From an uncultured beta proteobacterium (lineage in GTDB: Bacteria; Pseudomonadota; Gammaproteobacteria; Burkholderiales; Burkholderiaceae_C): 64,000 nucleotides of DNA. Positions 51,649 through 61,742 of the stretch are shown piece by piece. The notes under the pieces are model-generated. The model had not been told where the DNA came from. It worked only from the letters and a program-made list of their open reading frames with translations, and made no database searches. The stretch covers positions 1 through 64,000 of the forward strand of contig CAILZB010000122.1 of the NCBI GenBank assembly GCA_903838565.1, written 5' to 3'. A program made the translations under genes and the position numbers. Each line of letters begins with the position of its first letter. Position 1 is the stretch's first letter.

Positions 51649-52727
51649 ACGTACAAGCCCCCGTCATCATCGACATCGCCGGCACCTCGTTGACAAGGGT
51701 CGATCGTCAGCGCCTTCGGCACCCGCTGACCGGCGGCATCATCCTGTTTGCGCGCAACTGGCAGGACCGCGCGCAGCTGACAGCCCTGTGCCGTGACATC
51801 AAGAAACAGCGCGCCGATCTGCTGATCTGCGTGGACCATGAAGGCGGTCGGGTGCAGCGCTTCAAGACCGACGGCTTCACCCATTTACCGCCCATGAGGG
51901 CGCTGGGCGAGCTCTGGTTCAACGACGGCAAGGGCGCCCAGGGGTCTGGTGCGATGCAGGCCAGCAACGCCGCCACGGCCTGCGGCTACATCCTGGGCGC
52001 GGAGCTGCGCGCCTGCGGCGTGGACCTGAGCTTCACCCCGGTGCTCGATCTGGACCACGGCGCCTCCGGCGTCATTGGCGACCGCTCCTTCGGGCGCGAT
52101 CCTCGGATGGTCAGCGTGCTGGCCAGGAGCCTGATGCACGGATTGCTGCAAAGCGGCATGGCCAACTGCGGCAAGCACTTCCCAGGCCACGGCTTCGTCA
52201 AGGCCGATTCGCACACCGAGATTCCCGTGGACAAACGCAGTCTTAAGGTCATTCTGGCCGACGACGCTGCCCCCTACCCATGGCTCAGCACCGCCTTGGC
52301 CGCCGTCATGCCCGCGCACGTGATCTACCCCAAGGTCGATGCGCGGCCTGCAGGTTTTTCCAGCAAGTGGCTGAACGACATCCTGCGCAGTCAGCTGGGC
52401 TTTGGCGGCGCCATCTTCAGCGACGACCTGAGCATGGCGGGCGCGCGCGTGCTCGGCGGTCGGGCGGTGAGCTACGCCGAGGGTGCCATCGCAGCCCTGG
52501 GTGCAGGCTGCGACATGGTGTTGCTGTGCAACCAGAGCCTGGACGGCGGCCATGCGGTGGACGAGCTGCTGGCGGGCCTGGCCGAGGCTCAGGTCAAGGG
52601 CCATTGGCAGCCGCTGGAGGCAAGCGAGGAGCGCCGCCTGGCGCTGCTGCCGCGCCAGCCGGCGCTGGACTGGGATGCGCTGATGGTGCAGGGCGCCTAC
52701 ATGCGCGCGCTGAGCCTGATGCCTTGA
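51645..52727 (+). CDS. nagZ: Beta-N-acetylhexosaminidase NagZ
   Basis: The 360-residue family 3 glycosidase removes N-acetylglucosamine from muropeptides in cell-wall recycling. Signature segments are [33 protein letters not shown] with the catalytic histidine loop, and [11 protein letters not shown] with the nucleophilic aspartate. It ends the lepA-to-nagZ run. A convergent esterase gene follows after 33 bp. Confidence 0.96.
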   Translation: MNVQAPVIIDIAGTSLTRVDRQRLRHPLTGGIILFARNWQDRAQLTALCRDIKKQRADLLICVDHEGGRVQRFKTDGFTHLPPMRALGELWFNDGKGAQGSGAMQASNAATACGYILGAELRACGVDLSFTPVLDLDHGASGVIGDRSFGRDPRMVSVLARSLMHGLLQSGMANCGKHFPGHGFVKADSHTEIPVDKRSLKVILADDAAPYPWLSTALAAVMPAHVIYPKVDARPAGFSSKWLNDILRSQLGFGGAIFSDDLSMAGARVLGGRAVSYAEGAIAALGAGCDMVLLCNQSLDGGHAVDELLAGLAEAQVKGHWQPLEASEERRLALLPRQPALDWDALMVQGAYMRALSLMP

Positions 52728-52760
52728 GCACCCACAGGTGATTTCGCGGGGCGGGAGGCC

Positions 52761-53612
52761 TCAGCTCAAGCTTCGCACGTGATGCGCCAGGTGGTCAGCC
52801 ACGAAGGTCGAGATGAAGTAGTAACCGTGGTCATAGCCCGCATGGCGGCGCAATGTCAGCGGCTGGCCCGCCTTGGCGCAGGCCGCCTCGAACAGTTCCG
52901 AATGCAACTGTTCGGGCAGGAATTTGTCGGCCAGTCCCTGGTCGATGAGGATGCCTGCGGGATAAGGCGCGGTGCGGCATTGGCTCATGAGCGCGCTGGC
53001 ATCGTGGGCCGTCCAGGCGCCTTGATCTGCGCCCAGATAACCTCCAAACGCCTTGTGTCCCCAGAGGCACTGCGTGGGTGCGCAGATAGGCGCCAGCGCC
53101 GACACCGACCTGAACAGGCCCGGATGCCGCAGTGCCAGCGTCAGTGCACCGTGCCCGCCCATGGAGTGGCCAAAGATGCCCATGCGCTCGATGTCCACGG
53201 GCAATGCAAGCGCCAGCAGCGGCAGCAGCTCGGCCGTGAGGTAACTCTCCATGCGGTAGTGCTGCGACCAGGGTGCAACGGTGGCGTCCAGATAGAAACC
53301 GGCACCGACGCCGAAGTCCCAGCTCTCGGTCTCGCCTTGCACGCCGGCGCCGCGCGGACTCGTGTCTGGTGAAATCAACGCCAGTCCCAGCTCGGCCGCA
53401 AGGCGCTGCGCGCCTGCCTTCATCATGAATGTTTCTTCGGTGCAGGTCAGGCCCGCCAGATAGATCAGCGCCGGTACTTTGGCGTGCTGCGCCTGCGGCG
53501 GAAGAAACACCGAAAACCGCATTGGCAAACCTATTTCCTTCGACGCGTGCTGGTAGAAGCGCTGCAAGCCGCCAAAGCAGGCGTGCTCGCTCAACAACTC
53601 AGGCGCGGCCAT
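52761..53612 (-). CDS. fghA: S-formylglutathione hydrolase
   Basis: The 283-residue esterase D-type enzyme releases formate and glutathione in formaldehyde detoxification. The nucleophile elbow is GHSMGGHGALTLAL, the oxyanion region LAGLTCTEETFMMKAG, and the histidine lies in HAGYDHGYYFI. The usual partner, glutathione-dependent formaldehyde dehydrogenase, is not in the window. Its start overlaps the stop of the upstream lipoprotein gene by one base. Confidence 0.95.
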   Translation of the reverse strand: MAAPELLSEHACFGGLQRFYQHASKEIGLPMRFSVFLPPQAQHAKVPALIYLAGLTCTEETFMMKAGAQRLAAELGLALISPDTSPRGAGVQGETESWDFGVGAGFYLDATVAPWSQHYRMESYLTAELLPLLALALPVDIERMGIFGHSMGGHGALTLALRHPGLFRSVSALAPICAPTQCLWGHKAFGGYLGADQGAWTAHDASALMSQCRTAPYPAGILIDQGLADKFLPEQLHSELFEAACAKAGQPLTLRRHAGYDHGYYFISTFVADHLAHHVRSLS

Positions 53613-54994
53613 CAGTAGGTCAGTTCCAGCACCACCACGTGCTTGTCTGCAGCGTTCCAGGTGCGACCGGTCAGGCGCTCGCCGTTGAACTCCGCTTGGA
53701 CGGCCCGGTCCGCTGCCTGGGTCAGTTTGAGGGTCGAGCTGGCAACGCCCGCACCCGTTGGCGGCACGCCCGGCGGCGGCGTCTGGCCGTCAAAACTCAT
53801 CTTGTCGCGCTCGGCGTCGAAATAGCCGCGGGGACGGCTGAAGACCACGATGGCTTTCACCTCCCGGTCTGCGTCGGCCATCCGTTCCGGGTGCATGTTC
53901 ACGACGCCGCTGGAGCGCGCAAACGGGCTGCGGTAGATGTGCGTGATGGCATAACCCGGCGCGGTGATCTCGAACTCGTAGGCGGCACCGGCCCTGGCAG
54001 CGAACGGTCCCCAGATGCCATCGGTTCCGACCTTCTTCGCGTAGGCTGCAGCGCCGATGCGCGAGCCATTGGCAGGATCGGTCTCGTAAATCGCCAGATG
54101 GGCCCCGGCAAGCGCCAGGTTGTTGACGAAGTTGCCTGTTTTGGGGTCCAGCGGATCGACGCCCATGCCGGTGATGTTGCCGCTCAAGGTGATGTGCGAT
54201 TCGGGCGCAATGCCGCCTGTGGCCGGGGCCTTGCCCGTGATGAAGGCGTAGGCAGCGGCGAACGCGGCGGGTGAGAACGAAGTCTCCCGATGGTCGATCG
54301 CCGGGATCACGACATTGCTCGCGCCCCTGAGTTCAGGGCCCGCAAAAGTGACGTTGGTCGCCGTTCCCTTGGCGCCGATCCACAGGCCGTCGGGCTGGGC
54401 AAACTTGTCGTTGCGCTCGCTGCGGATGGTCAGCCACTGCACCGGGCCCGTGACCTCATCGCCATTCGCGTTTTTGGGTGCGTTCAGCGCCGTGAGGAAG
54501 GGGCCGGTGCCGGAAAATTCATTGGCTTCGCGAAAGCCCTTCATGGCCCATACGCCGTGATTCGGGGCGCCGCCCAGGATCGCGTGCGAGACGGTGGCAT
54601 CGCCGCCGCCATTCTGGATGTAGTTGCGAACCGCGTAGCCGCCGCGCGAATTGGCATACAGCACGACCTTGCTGGCGCCGGTTTCCCTGCGCACTTTCTC
54701 GACCTGGGCCTTGAGGTACGCCATCGCCTGCGCGGTAGAGGTGCGCCCGGCTTGCTCCTTGCTGTCGTCGTCGCGTGCGAGCGGATAGGGCAGCTCGATC
54801 GCGTGCAGACGCTCGCGCGGCCAGCCATTGGATTCAAAGCGCCAGATCGTCGTCTGCCAAAGGGCTGCGGTGTCCCCATTGCCATGCACGAAGACGATGG
54901 GTGGCGCCTGCTCCAGCGTGGGCTGGGTGGCGCAGCCCGTCAGCAGGGCCAAGCTGGCGGCGACACCGACGAAGAAAGAACGGCGTGACGGCAT
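53612..54994 (-). CDS. Exported alpha/beta-hydrolase, probable lipoprotein
   Basis: The 460-residue protein begins MPSRRSFFVGVAASLALLTG with a lipobox cysteine at residue 21; the SRRSFF pattern also suggests Tat export. An alpha/beta-hydrolase core follows with IVFVHGNGDTAALWQ and the nucleophile region VVLYANSRGGYAV, where the elbow is N-S-R-G-G. The C-terminal third (from about residue 270) is a beta-rich region of unknown type. It may be a lipase or polyhydroxyalkanoate-related esterase, but the substrate cannot be told. It forms an operon with fghA. Confidence 0.85.
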   Translation of the reverse strand: MPSRRSFFVGVAASLALLTGCATQPTLEQAPPIVFVHGNGDTAALWQTTIWRFESNGWPRERLHAIELPYPLARDDDSKEQAGRTSTAQAMAYLKAQVEKVRRETGASKVVLYANSRGGYAVRNYIQNGGGDATVSHAILGGAPNHGVWAMKGFREANEFSGTGPFLTALNAPKNANGDEVTGPVQWLTIRSERNDKFAQPDGLWIGAKGTATNVTFAGPELRGASNVVIPAIDHRETSFSPAAFAAAYAFITGKAPATGGIAPESHITLSGNITGMGVDPLDPKTGNFVNNLALAGAHLAIYETDPANGSRIGAAAYAKKVGTDGIWGPFAARAGAAYEFEITAPGYAITHIYRSPFARSSGVVNMHPERMADADREVKAIVVFSRPRGYFDAERDKMSFDGQTPPPGVPPTGAGVASSTLKLTQAADRAVQAEFNGERLTGRTWNAADKHVVVLELTY

Positions 54995-55077
54995 GAGACT
55001 CTCCTTTGATTTGGCGCTGCCAATTGCAGCTCAGGCGGGGGTGCCGACTGTGTTGGCCATGCTACCCGATGTTCATG

Positions 55078-56442
55078 TCAGGCGGGCCAGGTGGAGCCGT
55101 GCTCGGGTACCAGCGCGCGCCACCCCAGCTCATGCTGAATGCGCTTGCGCAGTTCGTCCGACGGCCCCGGGTCGCCGTGCACCACGTAGACCTGGTCCGG
55201 CGCCGTGGGCATGGAGCGCAGCCACTGCACCAGCTGCTTGGCGTCGGCGTGGGCCGAGGCCGATTCCAGCTGCACCACTTCGGCGTTGACGGCCACGTCC
55301 TGGCCGTGAATGCGCACGCTCTTGTTGCCGCTGGCGAGCGTGGCGCCGCGCGTGCCGGGGGGCTGGTAGCCGGTGAGGACCACCATGTTGCGGTGGTCCG
55401 GAAGGTATTGCTTCAGATGGTGCAGCACGCGCCCGCCGGTGGCCATGCCGCTGGCCGCCAGAATCACCATCGGGCCGTGGCGGCTGGCCAGCGCACGCGA
55501 CTCGTCGGGCGTGCGCAGCATGGTGGCGTGCTGCGTCATGGCGTGCACTTCGCGCGCGTTCAAACGATGCTCGCCCATGTGGCGCGCGAACATTTCGGTG
55601 GTGTGGATCGCCATTGGGCTGTCCAGAAAAACCGGCAGGCCTTTTGCCACCACGCCGCTGGCCTTGAGCAGGCCGATGGCGTGCAGAATGGCTTGGGCGC
55701 GCCCCACGGCAAACACCGGCAGCACGGCGACGCCGCCGCGCGCTGCGGCGCGTTGCAGCGCCGGGCCGAGTTCGGCCAGCAGATCCTCGCGCGGATGTTC
55801 GCGGTCGCCATAGGTCGATTCGATCAGCACCGTGTCGGCGGCCGGCGGCGCTTCCGGCGGCTTCATGATCAGGTCGTCGGGCCGACCGACATCACCCGAG
55901 AACAGGATGCGTCTGCCTGCGAGCTCCAGCAACACGCTGCTGGCGCCCAGGATGTGGCCTGCCGAGCTGAGGGTCACGCGCCAGCCTGGCAGCGGCTCGA
56001 AGGCCTTGTTCCAGGCCTGCGCCTTGATGTGCGGCAGGCAGTCCAGCGCGTCCTGGCGCGTGTAAAGGGGCAGGGCAGGTTCGTGCTTGGAGAGCTTGTG
56101 GCGATTCAGGAACGCCGCGTCCTCTTCCTGGATGTGGCCGCTGTCGGGCAGCAGGATCGCGCACAGATCGCGCGTGCCGCTGGAGGCGTAGACCTTGCCT
56201 GAATAGCCGTCGCGCACCAGCAGCGGCAGGTGGCCGCTGTGGTCCAGATGGGCATGGGTCAGGACCACGGCACCGATCTTGTCCAGAGCGACCGGCAGCG
56301 GCTGCCAGTTGCGCAGGCGCAGCTGCTTGTAGCCCTGGAACAGGCCGCAATCCAGCAGCAGGCTTTGGCCCTGATGCTGCACCAGGAATTTGGAACCAGT
56401 GACGGTTCCCGTGCCACCGAGGAAAGTGATGTTGACGCTCAT
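55078..56442 (-). CDS. MBL-fold metallohydrolase with beta-CASP domain (RNase-like)
   Basis: The 454-residue protein has the metallo-beta-lactamase motif LTHAHLDHSGHLPLL, further metal ligands in SAGHILGASSVLLEL and ILFSGDVGR, a beta-CASP insert, and the C-terminal RMMBL part with ESASAHADAKQL and VVHGDP. This is the CPSF/YbcI-type family of RNA-processing or nuclease enzymes; the bacterial members have no firm role. The start at 56442 follows AGGAGG. Gene neighbours give no further hint. Confidence 0.9.
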   Translation of the reverse strand: MSVNITFLGGTGTVTGSKFLVQHQGQSLLLDCGLFQGYKQLRLRNWQPLPVALDKIGAVVLTHAHLDHSGHLPLLVRDGYSGKVYASSGTRDLCAILLPDSGHIQEEDAAFLNRHKLSKHEPALPLYTRQDALDCLPHIKAQAWNKAFEPLPGWRVTLSSAGHILGASSVLLELAGRRILFSGDVGRPDDLIMKPPEAPPAADTVLIESTYGDREHPREDLLAELGPALQRAAARGGVAVLPVFAVGRAQAILHAIGLLKASGVVAKGLPVFLDSPMAIHTTEMFARHMGEHRLNAREVHAMTQHATMLRTPDESRALASRHGPMVILAASGMATGGRVLHHLKQYLPDHRNMVVLTGYQPPGTRGATLASGNKSVRIHGQDVAVNAEVVQLESASAHADAKQLVQWLRSMPTAPDQVYVVHGDPGPSDELRKRIQHELGWRALVPEHGSTWPA

Positions 56443-56522
56443 GGAGATGCCTCCTTGCTTTGCATGGTATTCCTTTTGGCAGCGGTTGGAGCTTGTCTGT
56501 TTGCCGCTGGATTGACGCGCAG

Positions 56523-56557
56523 CAAAAAGCCGCGAAGTCCTGGCAGACAACGCGGCT
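56523..56557 (-). terminator. Rho-independent terminator after dnaJ
   Basis: On the minus strand, 22 bp past the dnaJ stop, AGCCGCG pairs with CGCGGCT (plus coordinates 56551-56557 and 56528-56534) and is followed by five to six T. It ends the grpE-dnaK-dnaJ transcript. Confidence 0.85.
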
Positions 56558-56578
56558 CTTTGTTGGGGACGCTGACGC

Positions 56579-57712
56579 TCAGCTGAAGAACTTCTTCAAG
56601 CGGTCGGTCCAGCTGTCGCCGCTGGGGGAGTGCTTGCCGCCGCCCTTCTTGAAGGACTCGTCGAGTTCGCGCAGCAGCTTGCGCTGGTGCTCGGTGAGCT
56701 TGACCGGCGTCTCCACGTTGATGTGGCAATACAGGTCGCCAGGGTAGCTGGCGCGCACCCCCTTGATGCCCTTGCCGCGCAGGCGGAACTGCTTGCCGGT
56801 TTGCGTGCCCTCGGGGATGTCGATCGACACCTTGCCGGCGAGTGTGGGCACGTCGATCTCGCCGCCCAGAGCGGCAGTCACAAAACTGACCGGCACCGAG
56901 CAATGGATGTCGTCACCATCGCGCTCGAAGATGTCATGCTTTTGCATGCGGATTTCGATGTACAGGTCGCCCGCCGGTCCGCCGTTGGTGCCGGGCTCGC
57001 CGTTGCCGGTGCTGCGAATGCGCATGCCGTCGTCGATGCCGGCGGGGATCTTGACTTCCAGCGTCTTCTGTTTCTTGATCTTGCCCTGACCCTGGCAGGC
57101 CGTGCAGGGCTCGGGGATGATCTTTCCGCTGCCGCGACACTGCGGACAGGTCTGCTGCACGCTGAAGAAGCCCTGGCGCATCTGCACCGTGCCCGCACCT
57201 GCACACGAGGTGCAGGTCTTGGCCTGGGTCCCGACCTTGGCGCCGCTGCCGTGACAGGTGCCGCAGGATTCCCAAGTGGGAATACGGATCTGCGCATCCT
57301 TGCCGCGGGCCGCCTCTTCCAGGGTGATTTCCATGGCGTAGCTCAGGTCGCTGCCGCGATAGACCTGGCGCGCGCCGCCCGCGCGACCGCGCTGCTGGCC
57401 GAACATGTCGCCGAAGATGTCGCCAAAGGCCTCGGCGAAACCGCCAAAACCTTCCGCACCGGGGCCACCGCGCATGTTCGGATCGACGCCGGCAAAACCG
57501 TGCTGGTCGTAGGCGGCGCGCTTTTGCGCGTCCGAAAGCATCTCGTAGGCCTCCTTGGCCTCCTTGAACTTGGCTTCGGCGTTGCTGGTCGTGTCGCCCT
57601 GATTGCGGTCAGGGTGGTGCTTCATCGCGAGCTTGCGATAGGCTTTCTTGATCTCTTCGTCAGACGCGTTTTTCGGCACGCCCAGAGTTTCGTAATAGTC
57701 TTTTTTGGCCAT
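56579..57712 (-). CDS. dnaJ: Chaperone protein DnaJ
   Basis: The 377-residue cochaperone has a J domain with His33-Pro34-Asp35, a glycine/phenylalanine-rich linker ([18 protein letters not shown]), four zinc-binding repeats ([32 protein letters not shown]) and the C-terminal substrate domains. It stimulates the DnaK ATPase. It is the last gene of the heat-shock operon. Confidence 0.98.
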   Translation of the reverse strand: MAKKDYYETLGVPKNASDEEIKKAYRKLAMKHHPDRNQGDTTSNAEAKFKEAKEAYEMLSDAQKRAAYDQHGFAGVDPNMRGGPGAEGFGGFAEAFGDIFGDMFGQQRGRAGGARQVYRGSDLSYAMEITLEEAARGKDAQIRIPTWESCGTCHGSGAKVGTQAKTCTSCAGAGTVQMRQGFFSVQQTCPQCRGSGKIIPEPCTACQGQGKIKKQKTLEVKIPAGIDDGMRIRSTGNGEPGTNGGPAGDLYIEIRMQKHDIFERDGDDIHCSVPVSFVTAALGGEIDVPTLAGKVSIDIPEGTQTGKQFRLRGKGIKGVRASYPGDLYCHINVETPVKLTEHQRKLLRELDESFKKGGGKHSPSGDSWTDRLKKFFS

Positions 57713-57857
57713 CGTCTTCTTCGATTAACGTGAAAGCACTAACTTTCATGCCTCGGAGCGCTCAGCGCGCGAAGCATGAAAGTTAGAACACAAACGCCGC
57801 GTGGCTGATCTTGCGGACCATGCCAACGCGGCGCATCAAGGCGCGTACAGGCGCCGC
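57713..57857 (-). other. dnaK-dnaJ spacer with strong hairpins
   Basis: The 145-bp gap contains a perfect 13-bp inverted repeat, 57739-57751 with 57774-57786. A second imperfect pairing of GCCGCG-type arms lies at about 57795-57835. A competing GCGGCGC/GCGCCGC stem is possible beside the dnaK stop. No T run follows, so they are not typical terminators. They may stabilise or process the dnaK mRNA so that DnaK exceeds DnaJ. Confidence 0.55.
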
Positions 57858-59819
57858 TCAACCCTTCTTGACTTCCTTCACTTCGGCGTCCACGACGTTG
57901 TCGTCGTCGGGCTTGGCTGATGACGATTGCGCGCCGCCCTGCGGACCCTGCGACGCGGTTGCGCCCTGAGCCGCTTCTTCAGCCGCCTGCTTGGCCTGCT
58001 GATCGGCGTACATCTTTTCGCCCAGTTTCTGGCTGGCTTCCATCAGCACCGCGGTCTTGGCCTCGATGTCGGCCTTGTCCTCGCCCTTGAGCGTTTCTTC
58101 CATGCTCTTGATGGCGGCTTCGATCTTTTCCTTCTCGCCCGCGTCCAGCTTGTCGCCGTACTCGGTCATGCTCTTCTTCACGCTGTGCACCGTGGCCTCA
58201 CCCTGGTTGCGCGCCTGCACCAGCTCCAGCTTCTTCTTGTCGTCCGCGGCGTTGAGCTCGGCGTCCTTCACCATCTGCTGGATCTCGTCTTCCGTCAGAC
58301 CGGAGTTGGCCTTGATGGTGATCTTGTTTTCCTTGCCCGTGCCCTTGTCCTTGGCTCCCACATGCAGGATGCCGTTGGCGTCGATGTCGAACGACACCTC
58401 GATCTGCGGCGTGCCGCGCGACGAGGGCGGGATGCCTTCCAGGTTGAACTCGCCCAGCAGCTTGTTGCCGGCAGCGATGTCACGCTCGCCCTGGAACACC
58501 TTGATCGTGACCGCAGGCTGGTTGTCCTCGGCGGTGGAGAAAGTCTGCGCGAACTTGGTCGGGATGGTGGTGTTCTTCTTGATCATCTTGGTCATGACCC
58601 CGCCCATGGTTTCGATGCCCAGCGACAGCGGCGTCACATCCAGCAGCAGCACGTCCTTGCGGTCGCCCGAGAGCACCTGGCCCTGAATCGCGGCGCCCAC
58701 GGCCACGGCCTCGTCCGGGTTCACGTCCTTGCGCGGTTCACGTCCGAACAGTTCCTTGACCTTCTCCTGCACCTTGGGCATGCGTGACATACCGCCCACC
58801 AGGATCACGTCGTTGATGTCGGCGACGTTCACGCCGGCATCCTTGATCGCCGTGCGGCAAGGAGCGATCGTGCGCTCGATCAGTTCGTCCACCAGCGACT
58901 CAAGCTTGGCGCGCGTGAGCTTGATGTTCAGATGCTTCGGGCCGGAGGCGTCAGCCGTCACGTAGGGCAGGTTGATGTCGGTCTGCGCGCTGTTGGAGAG
59001 CTCGATCTTGGCCTTTTCTGCCGCTTCCTTGAGGCGCTGCAATGCCAGCACGTCCTTGCCCAGATCCACGCCCTGTTCCTTCTTGAACTCGGCAATGATG
59101 TAGTCGATGATGCGCTGGTCGAAGTCTTCGCCGCCGAGGAAAGTGTCGCCGTTGGTGGAGAGCACTTCAAACTGCTTTTCGCCATCGACGTCGGCAATCT
59201 CGATGATGGAGATGTCAAAGGTGCCGCCGCCCAGGTCATACACGGCGATCTTGCGGTCGCCCTTTTCGTTCTTGTCCAGGCCGAAGGCCAGAGCCGCCGC
59301 AGTGGGCTCGTTGATGATGCGCTTCACGTCCAGACCGGCTATGCGCCCGGCGTCCTTGGTGGCTTGACGCTGGGCGTCATTAAAGTACGCCGGCACCGTG
59401 ATCACGGCCTCGGTCACGGCTTCGCCCAGGTAGTCTTCGGCGGTCTTCTTCATCTTGCGCAGCACATCGGCGCTGACCTGCTGCGGCGCCATGCGCGTGC
59501 CGCGCACCTCGACCCAAGCGTCGCCGTTGTCGGCGGCAGCGATCTTGTAGGGCATCAGGTCGATGTCCTTCTGCACTTCTTTCTCGGTGAACTTGCGCCC
59601 GATCAGGCGCTTCACGGCGTACAGCGTGTTGCGCGGGTTGGTCACTGCCTGGCGCTTGGCCGACGCGCCCACCAGCACTTCACCGTCTTCCTGGTAGGCG
59701 ATGATGGACGGCGTCGTGCGCGCGCCCTCAGAGTTCTCGATCACGCGGGCGGTGTTTCCCTCCATGATGGCCACGCAGCTGTTGGTCGTGCCCAGATCGA
59801 TGCCGATGATTCTTCCCAT
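57858..59819 (-). CDS. dnaK: Molecular chaperone DnaK (Hsp70)
   Basis: The 653-residue chaperone starts [21 protein letters not shown] and carries the Hsp70 ATPase signatures ([29 protein letters not shown]) and the substrate-binding domain, ending in the acidic [13 protein letters not shown] tail. CAGGAG precedes the ATG at 59819. It works with DnaJ and GrpE encoded beside it. Confidence 0.99.
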   Translation of the reverse strand: MGRIIGIDLGTTNSCVAIMEGNTARVIENSEGARTTPSIIAYQEDGEVLVGASAKRQAVTNPRNTLYAVKRLIGRKFTEKEVQKDIDLMPYKIAAADNGDAWVEVRGTRMAPQQVSADVLRKMKKTAEDYLGEAVTEAVITVPAYFNDAQRQATKDAGRIAGLDVKRIINEPTAAALAFGLDKNEKGDRKIAVYDLGGGTFDISIIEIADVDGEKQFEVLSTNGDTFLGGEDFDQRIIDYIIAEFKKEQGVDLGKDVLALQRLKEAAEKAKIELSNSAQTDINLPYVTADASGPKHLNIKLTRAKLESLVDELIERTIAPCRTAIKDAGVNVADINDVILVGGMSRMPKVQEKVKELFGREPRKDVNPDEAVAVGAAIQGQVLSGDRKDVLLLDVTPLSLGIETMGGVMTKMIKKNTTIPTKFAQTFSTAEDNQPAVTIKVFQGERDIAAGNKLLGEFNLEGIPPSSRGTPQIEVSFDIDANGILHVGAKDKGTGKENKITIKANSGLTEDEIQQMVKDAELNAADDKKKLELVQARNQGEATVHSVKKSMTEYGDKLDAGEKEKIEAAIKSMEETLKGEDKADIEAKTAVLMEASQKLGEKMYADQQAKQAAEEAAQGATASQGPQGGAQSSSAKPDDDNVVDAEVKEVKKG

Positions 59820-59905
59820 GATTTTCTCCTGCAAACTAAATAATTGAGATGCTGACTACGTGTGGATCAGCTCGGCCGTTTCAAGGGCCGGGCAAACCCT
59901 GGCCC

Positions 59906-60466
59906 TTATTTGGGCGCAGTGACCGTGACCAGGGCCGGACGCAACACACGCTCGGCGATGGAGTAGCCCTTTTGCAGGACCGACACCACCGTGTTGGCTT
60001 CCTGCTCGGCCGGGACGACGCTGATGGCTTGGTGCTGGTGCGGGTCGAACTTGGTACCTGAGGGCGGATTGATGGCGATCACCTTGTTGCGCTCCAGAGC
60101 GGCGACGAGTTGGCGCAGCGTGGCCTGGGCACCTTCGCGAATCTGCTCGGCACTGGCGTCGGCAATGGCCAAGCCGGCTTCCAGACTGTCGGCCACCGGC
60201 AGCAGGCTCTCGGCGAAATTCTCCACGCCAAACTTGCGTGCCTTGGAGACCTCCTCCTCGGCACGGCGACGGGCGTTTTCTGCGTCTGCCTTGGCGCGCA
60301 GATACTGGTCAGCCAGATCGGCGCTCTTGGCCTTGAGGCTGGCCAGATCGGCCAAAGCCTGTGTCAGTGCATCGGCCTCATTTGCGGCCATCGCCGCTTC
60401 CTGTTCTTCAGGGCTGACATAGTCGCCCAGGGGCGCGCTTTCGGTGGGGTTTTTATTCTCGGACAT
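59906..60466 (-). CDS. grpE: Nucleotide exchange factor GrpE
   Basis: The 186-residue protein has an N-terminal acidic coiled-coil region and the C-terminal beta domain ([37 protein letters not shown]). It releases ADP from DnaK. It is the first gene behind the heat-shock promoter. The start [10 protein letters not shown] at 60466 is preferred; the in-frame extension overlaps the promoter. Confidence 0.97.
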   Translation of the reverse strand: MSENKNPTESAPLGDYVSPEEQEAAMAANEADALTQALADLASLKAKSADLADQYLRAKADAENARRRAEEEVSKARKFGVENFAESLLPVADSLEAGLAIADASAEQIREGAQATLRQLVAALERNKVIAINPPSGTKFDPHQHQAISVVPAEQEANTVVSVLQKGYSIAERVLRPALVTVTAPK

Positions 60467-60502
60467 ACAGTGGGTGAAAAGTAAAGCAAATGGATGCGCT
60501 CC

Positions 60503-60530
60503 ATCTGGGGCCCAGACCGCGCATTTCAAG
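60503..60530 (-). promoter_or_regulatory. Sigma-32 heat-shock promoter of grpE-dnaK-dnaJ
   Basis: On the minus strand CTTGAAA (60524-60530) and CCCCAGAT (60503-60510) are separated by 13 bp, close to the RpoH consensus CTTGAAA and CCCCATNT. The predicted start lies about 30 nt before the grpE ATG. No CIRCE element is seen, so control is by sigma-32 and not HrcA. Confidence 0.8.
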
Positions 60531-60538
60531 GGTGCTAC

Positions 60539-60892
60539 TTATCCCTTGACGGCCAGCAGTTCCACGTCGAACTTGAGCGTGGCGTTGGGCGGGATCACGC
60601 CGCCGGCGCCGCGCGCACCGTAGCCCAGCGCGGCCGGAATGATGAGCGTGCGCGCACCACCGATCTGCATGCCCGCCACGCCTTCGTCCCAGCCCTTGAT
60701 CACCATGCCGGCACCGAGCGAGAACTCGAACGCGTCATTGCGGTCCTTGCTGGAGTCGAACTTGGCGCCCTGCACGCCGTCCTGGTACAGCCAGCCAGTG
60801 TAGTGCACGCTCACGTACTGACCCTTTTGCGCGGTGGCGCCAACGCCTACGATCGTGTCTTCGTATTGCAGTCCGGATGGGGTGGTAATCAT
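60539..60892 (-). CDS. FKBP-type peptidyl-prolyl isomerase
   Basis: The 117-residue single-domain FKBP has SVHYTGWLYQDG, FEFSLGAGMVIKGWDEGVAGMQ and RTLIIPAALGYGARGAG, the classical binding-pocket segments. It has no signal peptide and is therefore cytoplasmic. It lies upstream of grpE on the same strand, with the heat-shock promoter between them. Confidence 0.95.
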   Translation of the reverse strand: MITTPSGLQYEDTIVGVGATAQKGQYVSVHYTGWLYQDGVQGAKFDSSKDRNDAFEFSLGAGMVIKGWDEGVAGMQIGGARTLIIPAALGYGARGAGGVIPPNATLKFDVELLAVKG

Positions 60893-61031
60893 GTGAATTT
60901 CTTTGCGATGTAAAGGGTAGCGAGGGATACGCGCCCGCAGAATGCGGTGAGCGTGGACAACCCGAAATTATGCCAGCAGCCAGCGCCTGGCAGCACTTTG
61001 GCACAATCGGGCGCCACTGCAAGGAATCCAC

Positions 61032-61589
61032 ATGACTGTCCGCGCCATCCTAAAAATGGGCGACCCGCGTTTGCTGCGCATCGCCAAGATCGTGACCGAG
61101 TTCGACACCGACGAGCTGCATCTGCTGCTCAGCGACATGCTCGACACCATGGTCGCGGCCGGCGGTGTGGGCCTGGCGGCGCCGCAGATCGGCGTCGATC
61201 TGCAACTGGTGATCTTCGGCACGGGTGAGCCCAGCGCGCGCTATCCGGACGCGCCGCCTGTGCCCAGGACCGTGCTCATCAACCCCCACATCACGCCGCT
61301 GCCGCGATCTGCGGCTGATGCAACGCTGGTCGAGGAAGACGACTGGGAGGGCTGCCTGTCGGTGCCGGGGTTGCGCGGACTGGTGCCGCGCCACGCCCGC
61401 ATCCGCTACACCGGTCAGGATCAGTTTGGCGATGCGATTGACCGCATTGCCGAAGGCTTTCATGCCCGAGTGGTGCAGCACGAGTGCGATCATCTGATCG
61501 GCAGGCTCTACCCCACGCGCATGCGCGACCTCACGCGTTTTGGTTTCACCGACGTGCTTTTTCCCGGGGTCGAGGTGGACGACGAGTGA
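61032..61589 (+). CDS. def: Peptide deformylase
   Basis: The 185-residue metalloprotease removes the formyl group from nascent proteins. All three motifs are present: [21 protein letters not shown] and QHECDHLIG. It is not next to fmt as def1 usually is, so this is probably a second deformylase. It is divergent from the FKBP gene with a 139-bp gap in which I see no clear promoter. Confidence 0.96.
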   Translation: MTVRAILKMGDPRLLRIAKIVTEFDTDELHLLLSDMLDTMVAAGGVGLAAPQIGVDLQLVIFGTGEPSARYPDAPPVPRTVLINPHITPLPRSAADATLVEEDDWEGCLSVPGLRGLVPRHARIRYTGQDQFGDAIDRIAEGFHARVVQHECDHLIGRLYPTRMRDLTRFGFTDVLFPGVEVDDE

Positions 61590-61742
61590 GAATTTGGGGT
61601 TGTCCCGATTGATTGAGGCCATTCGCACCCCGATTTCTGCATTCCGTCACCGGGCACTTGGCGACAGCGCGGGGGCTGCGTATTCTTGGGGTGGCAGGGC
61701 GTAGACAGCCCTGGCGTTTCAACTCCAACCTCGGGCACCACC

